Shown: positions 63,207-64,000 of the stretch, one piece after another | Numbering within the stretch: position 1 is the first letter of the stretch | Layout of the letters: each line of letters opens with the position of its first letter | Source: an uncultured Thermoanaerobaculia bacterium | GTDB lineage: Bacteria; Acidobacteriota; Thermoanaerobaculia; Multivoradales; Multivoraceae | Assembly (NCBI GenBank): GCA_951812325.1 | Contig: OX638294.1 | Coordinates: 2,334,859-2,398,858 of the forward strand | Length of the DNA stretch: 64,000 nucleotides | Reading direction: 5' to 3' | The notes under the pieces: generated by a model | Seen by the model: the letters and a program-made list of their open reading frames with translations, nothing else | The model's database searches: none | Told to the model about the DNA's origin: nothing | Program-made: the position numbers and the translations under genes

Positions 63207-63545
63207 TCAGGACAACGACGCGACCGCCTCGTCCTCGTCCTTCATGATGTCGAGCACGGTGACCAGCTGCGTGATCTGCAGGACACCGAGCACCCTCTTC
63301 GGCAGCCCGAAGAGACCCAGCTTGCCGCCGCGGTTGGTCACCGTGGTGTAGGCGGCGACCAACTCGCCGACGCCGGAAGAGTCGATCGTTCGCACCCGGC
63401 CCATGTTGAGCAGAATGTTCACCGCACCCGCGCCGATCGCTTCGTGAACCGCCTCCCTCAAGGCAACGTCGCCCTCGCCAATCGTGATCTTGCCCTGGAG
63501 ATCGAGAATCGTGGCTCCATCCCGCTGGCGCTTGTCAATCTTCAT
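63207..63545 (-). CDS. STAS-domain anti-anti-sigma factor
   Basis: A 112-residue STAS protein, starting at ATG 63545. It opens MKIDKRQRDGATILDLQGKITIGEGDVALREAV and carries the phosphorylatable Ser in RTIDSSGVGELVAAYT (about 53-68). It is the RsbV/SpoIIAA type that, when unphosphorylated, binds the RsbW-like kinase and frees a sigma factor. It overlaps the upstream rsbW-like gene by 11 bp, the classical partner-switching pair. No sigma gene is in the window. Confidence 0.93.
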   Translation of the reverse strand: MKIDKRQRDGATILDLQGKITIGEGDVALREAVHEAIGAGAVNILLNMGRVRTIDSSGVGELVAAYTTVTNRGGKLGLFGLPKRVLGVLQITQLVTVLDIMKDEDEAVASLS

Positions 63546-64000
63546 CCGTTCCTCCCTGGTCTCCTTCGGCGCCGGCGCACGCACCGCCGAACTTCTTGTG
63601 AAGCCGGACCTTCGTGCCGCCCGCGGCGCCAAAGGCGTACTCGATCTTATCCATGAACTTCCTCATGTAGAAGATCCCCCGACCCTGCGTCTTCAGCAGA
63701 TTGTCCGGCGCCAGCGGATCCTCCACCGCGGCCGGGTCGAAACCGCTGCCTTCGTCCTCCACCACGATGTCGATCGCGCACGCACCCACCTCCAGGGCGA
63801 CCTCGACCTTCTTCCGGGGGTCCAGCGCGTTGCCGTGCTTGATCGCGTTGGTCAGCGCCTCCCGCAGCGCGATGTCCATCCAGTACCTGCTCTCGTCGTC
63901 GATCTCGAGCGGCTCGAGCACCTCCTCCAGAATCGCCTGCACCAGCTCGATGTTCTCGTACCGGTTGCCGACCCTGAGCCGGATGGTCTGCGGAACGGGT
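63535..64000 (-). CDS. RsbW-like anti-sigma serine kinase, truncated by window end
   Basis: A GHKL-fold kinase. The reading frame stays open to the window edge, where it reads TIRLRVGNRYENIELVQAILEEV, so the true start lies beyond 64000. The N-box is WMDIALREALTNAIKHGNA, the G1 box is VEDEGSGFDPAAVEDPL, and G2 follows (GRGIFYMRKFMD). It phosphorylates the STAS partner and sequesters a sigma factor or, in other lineages, a different target. The C-terminus ends GGACAGAEGDQGGTDED. Confidence 0.92.
   Translation of the reverse strand, partial: PVPQTIRLRVGNRYENIELVQAILEEVLEPLEIDDESRYWMDIALREALTNAIKHGNALDPRKKVEVALEVGACAIDIVVEDEGSGFDPAAVEDPLAPDNLLKTQGRGIFYMRKFMDKIEYAFGAAGGTKVRLHKKFGGACAGAEGDQGGTDED

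Overview
The window is about 64 kb of very GC-rich, gene-dense bacterial DNA with no rRNA, tRNA or CRISPR that I can see. Two TonB-dependent receptors indicate a Gram-negative cell envelope. The acidobacterial-type VWFA-related protein at 36886-39507 and the HspR-type regulator beside dnaK fit an Acidobacteriota-like lineage. That placement is inference from gene content only.

Layout. 58-3344 is a four-gene acyl-CoA operon (two MaoC-like hydratases, a class III CoA-transferase, a CitE/malyl-CoA lyase-like enzyme). 3328-10446 is an accessory stretch: a UPF0175-type antitoxin without toxin, a small membrane protein and a decayed copy of it, an overlapping toxin/antitoxin-like pair, a lipoprotein D-aminoacylase translationally coupled to a VapBC pair, two tandem coiled-coil membrane proteins with variable internal repeats, and an orphan AbrB-type antitoxin. 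10652-13237 is a TonB receptor with a His-rich N-terminus. 13641-17702 (yejF, yejE, yejB) and 26257-28131 (yejA) are the parts of one YejABEF-type peptide importer. They are split by an opposite-strand cassette at 17907-26247: an antitoxin, a frameshifted VapC toxin, and a complete type I Zorya anti-phage system (zorABCD). 28303-32685 is a divergent pair of TonB receptor and diheme cytochrome. 32938-39507 holds an SDR, a three-domain PEP-synthase/rifampicin-phosphotransferase-like enzyme and the VWFA protein. 39781-41371 is an OLD-like ATPase with a damaged TOPRIM partner. 42516-47342 is a TetR-headed sugar cluster (PfkB kinase, ketose 3-epimerase, class I aldolase, cyclase-family protein). 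47552-64000 is mostly minus-strand housekeeping: carB, LolC/E-like permease, carA, methylmalonyl-CoA epimerase, meaB, SpoIID-like, DnaC-like, hspR, dnaK, DUF1844, then mazG (plus strand), an S41 peptidase homologue lacking its lysine, and a STAS/RsbW partner-switching pair cut by the window end.

The strongest unexplained signal is a dispersed two-hairpin element of roughly 95-125 bp with at least eight copies. Its stem varies between copies with paired compensatory changes. Several copies are bracketed by direct repeats resembling target duplications: 19 bp perfect at 534/677, 14 bp in three copies inside yejE, about 13 bp around 32714/32897, and a weaker 9-bp pair at yejE/yejF. Two copies lie exactly at stop/start overlaps and duplicated the start codon. 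Another pair adds 58 in-frame codons to the yejE N-terminus. No transposase is visible in the window.

The genes work as several independent modules: CoA-thioester metabolism, peptide import, anti-phage defence, sugar breakdown, pyrimidine/arginine precursor synthesis, protein folding and stress signalling.
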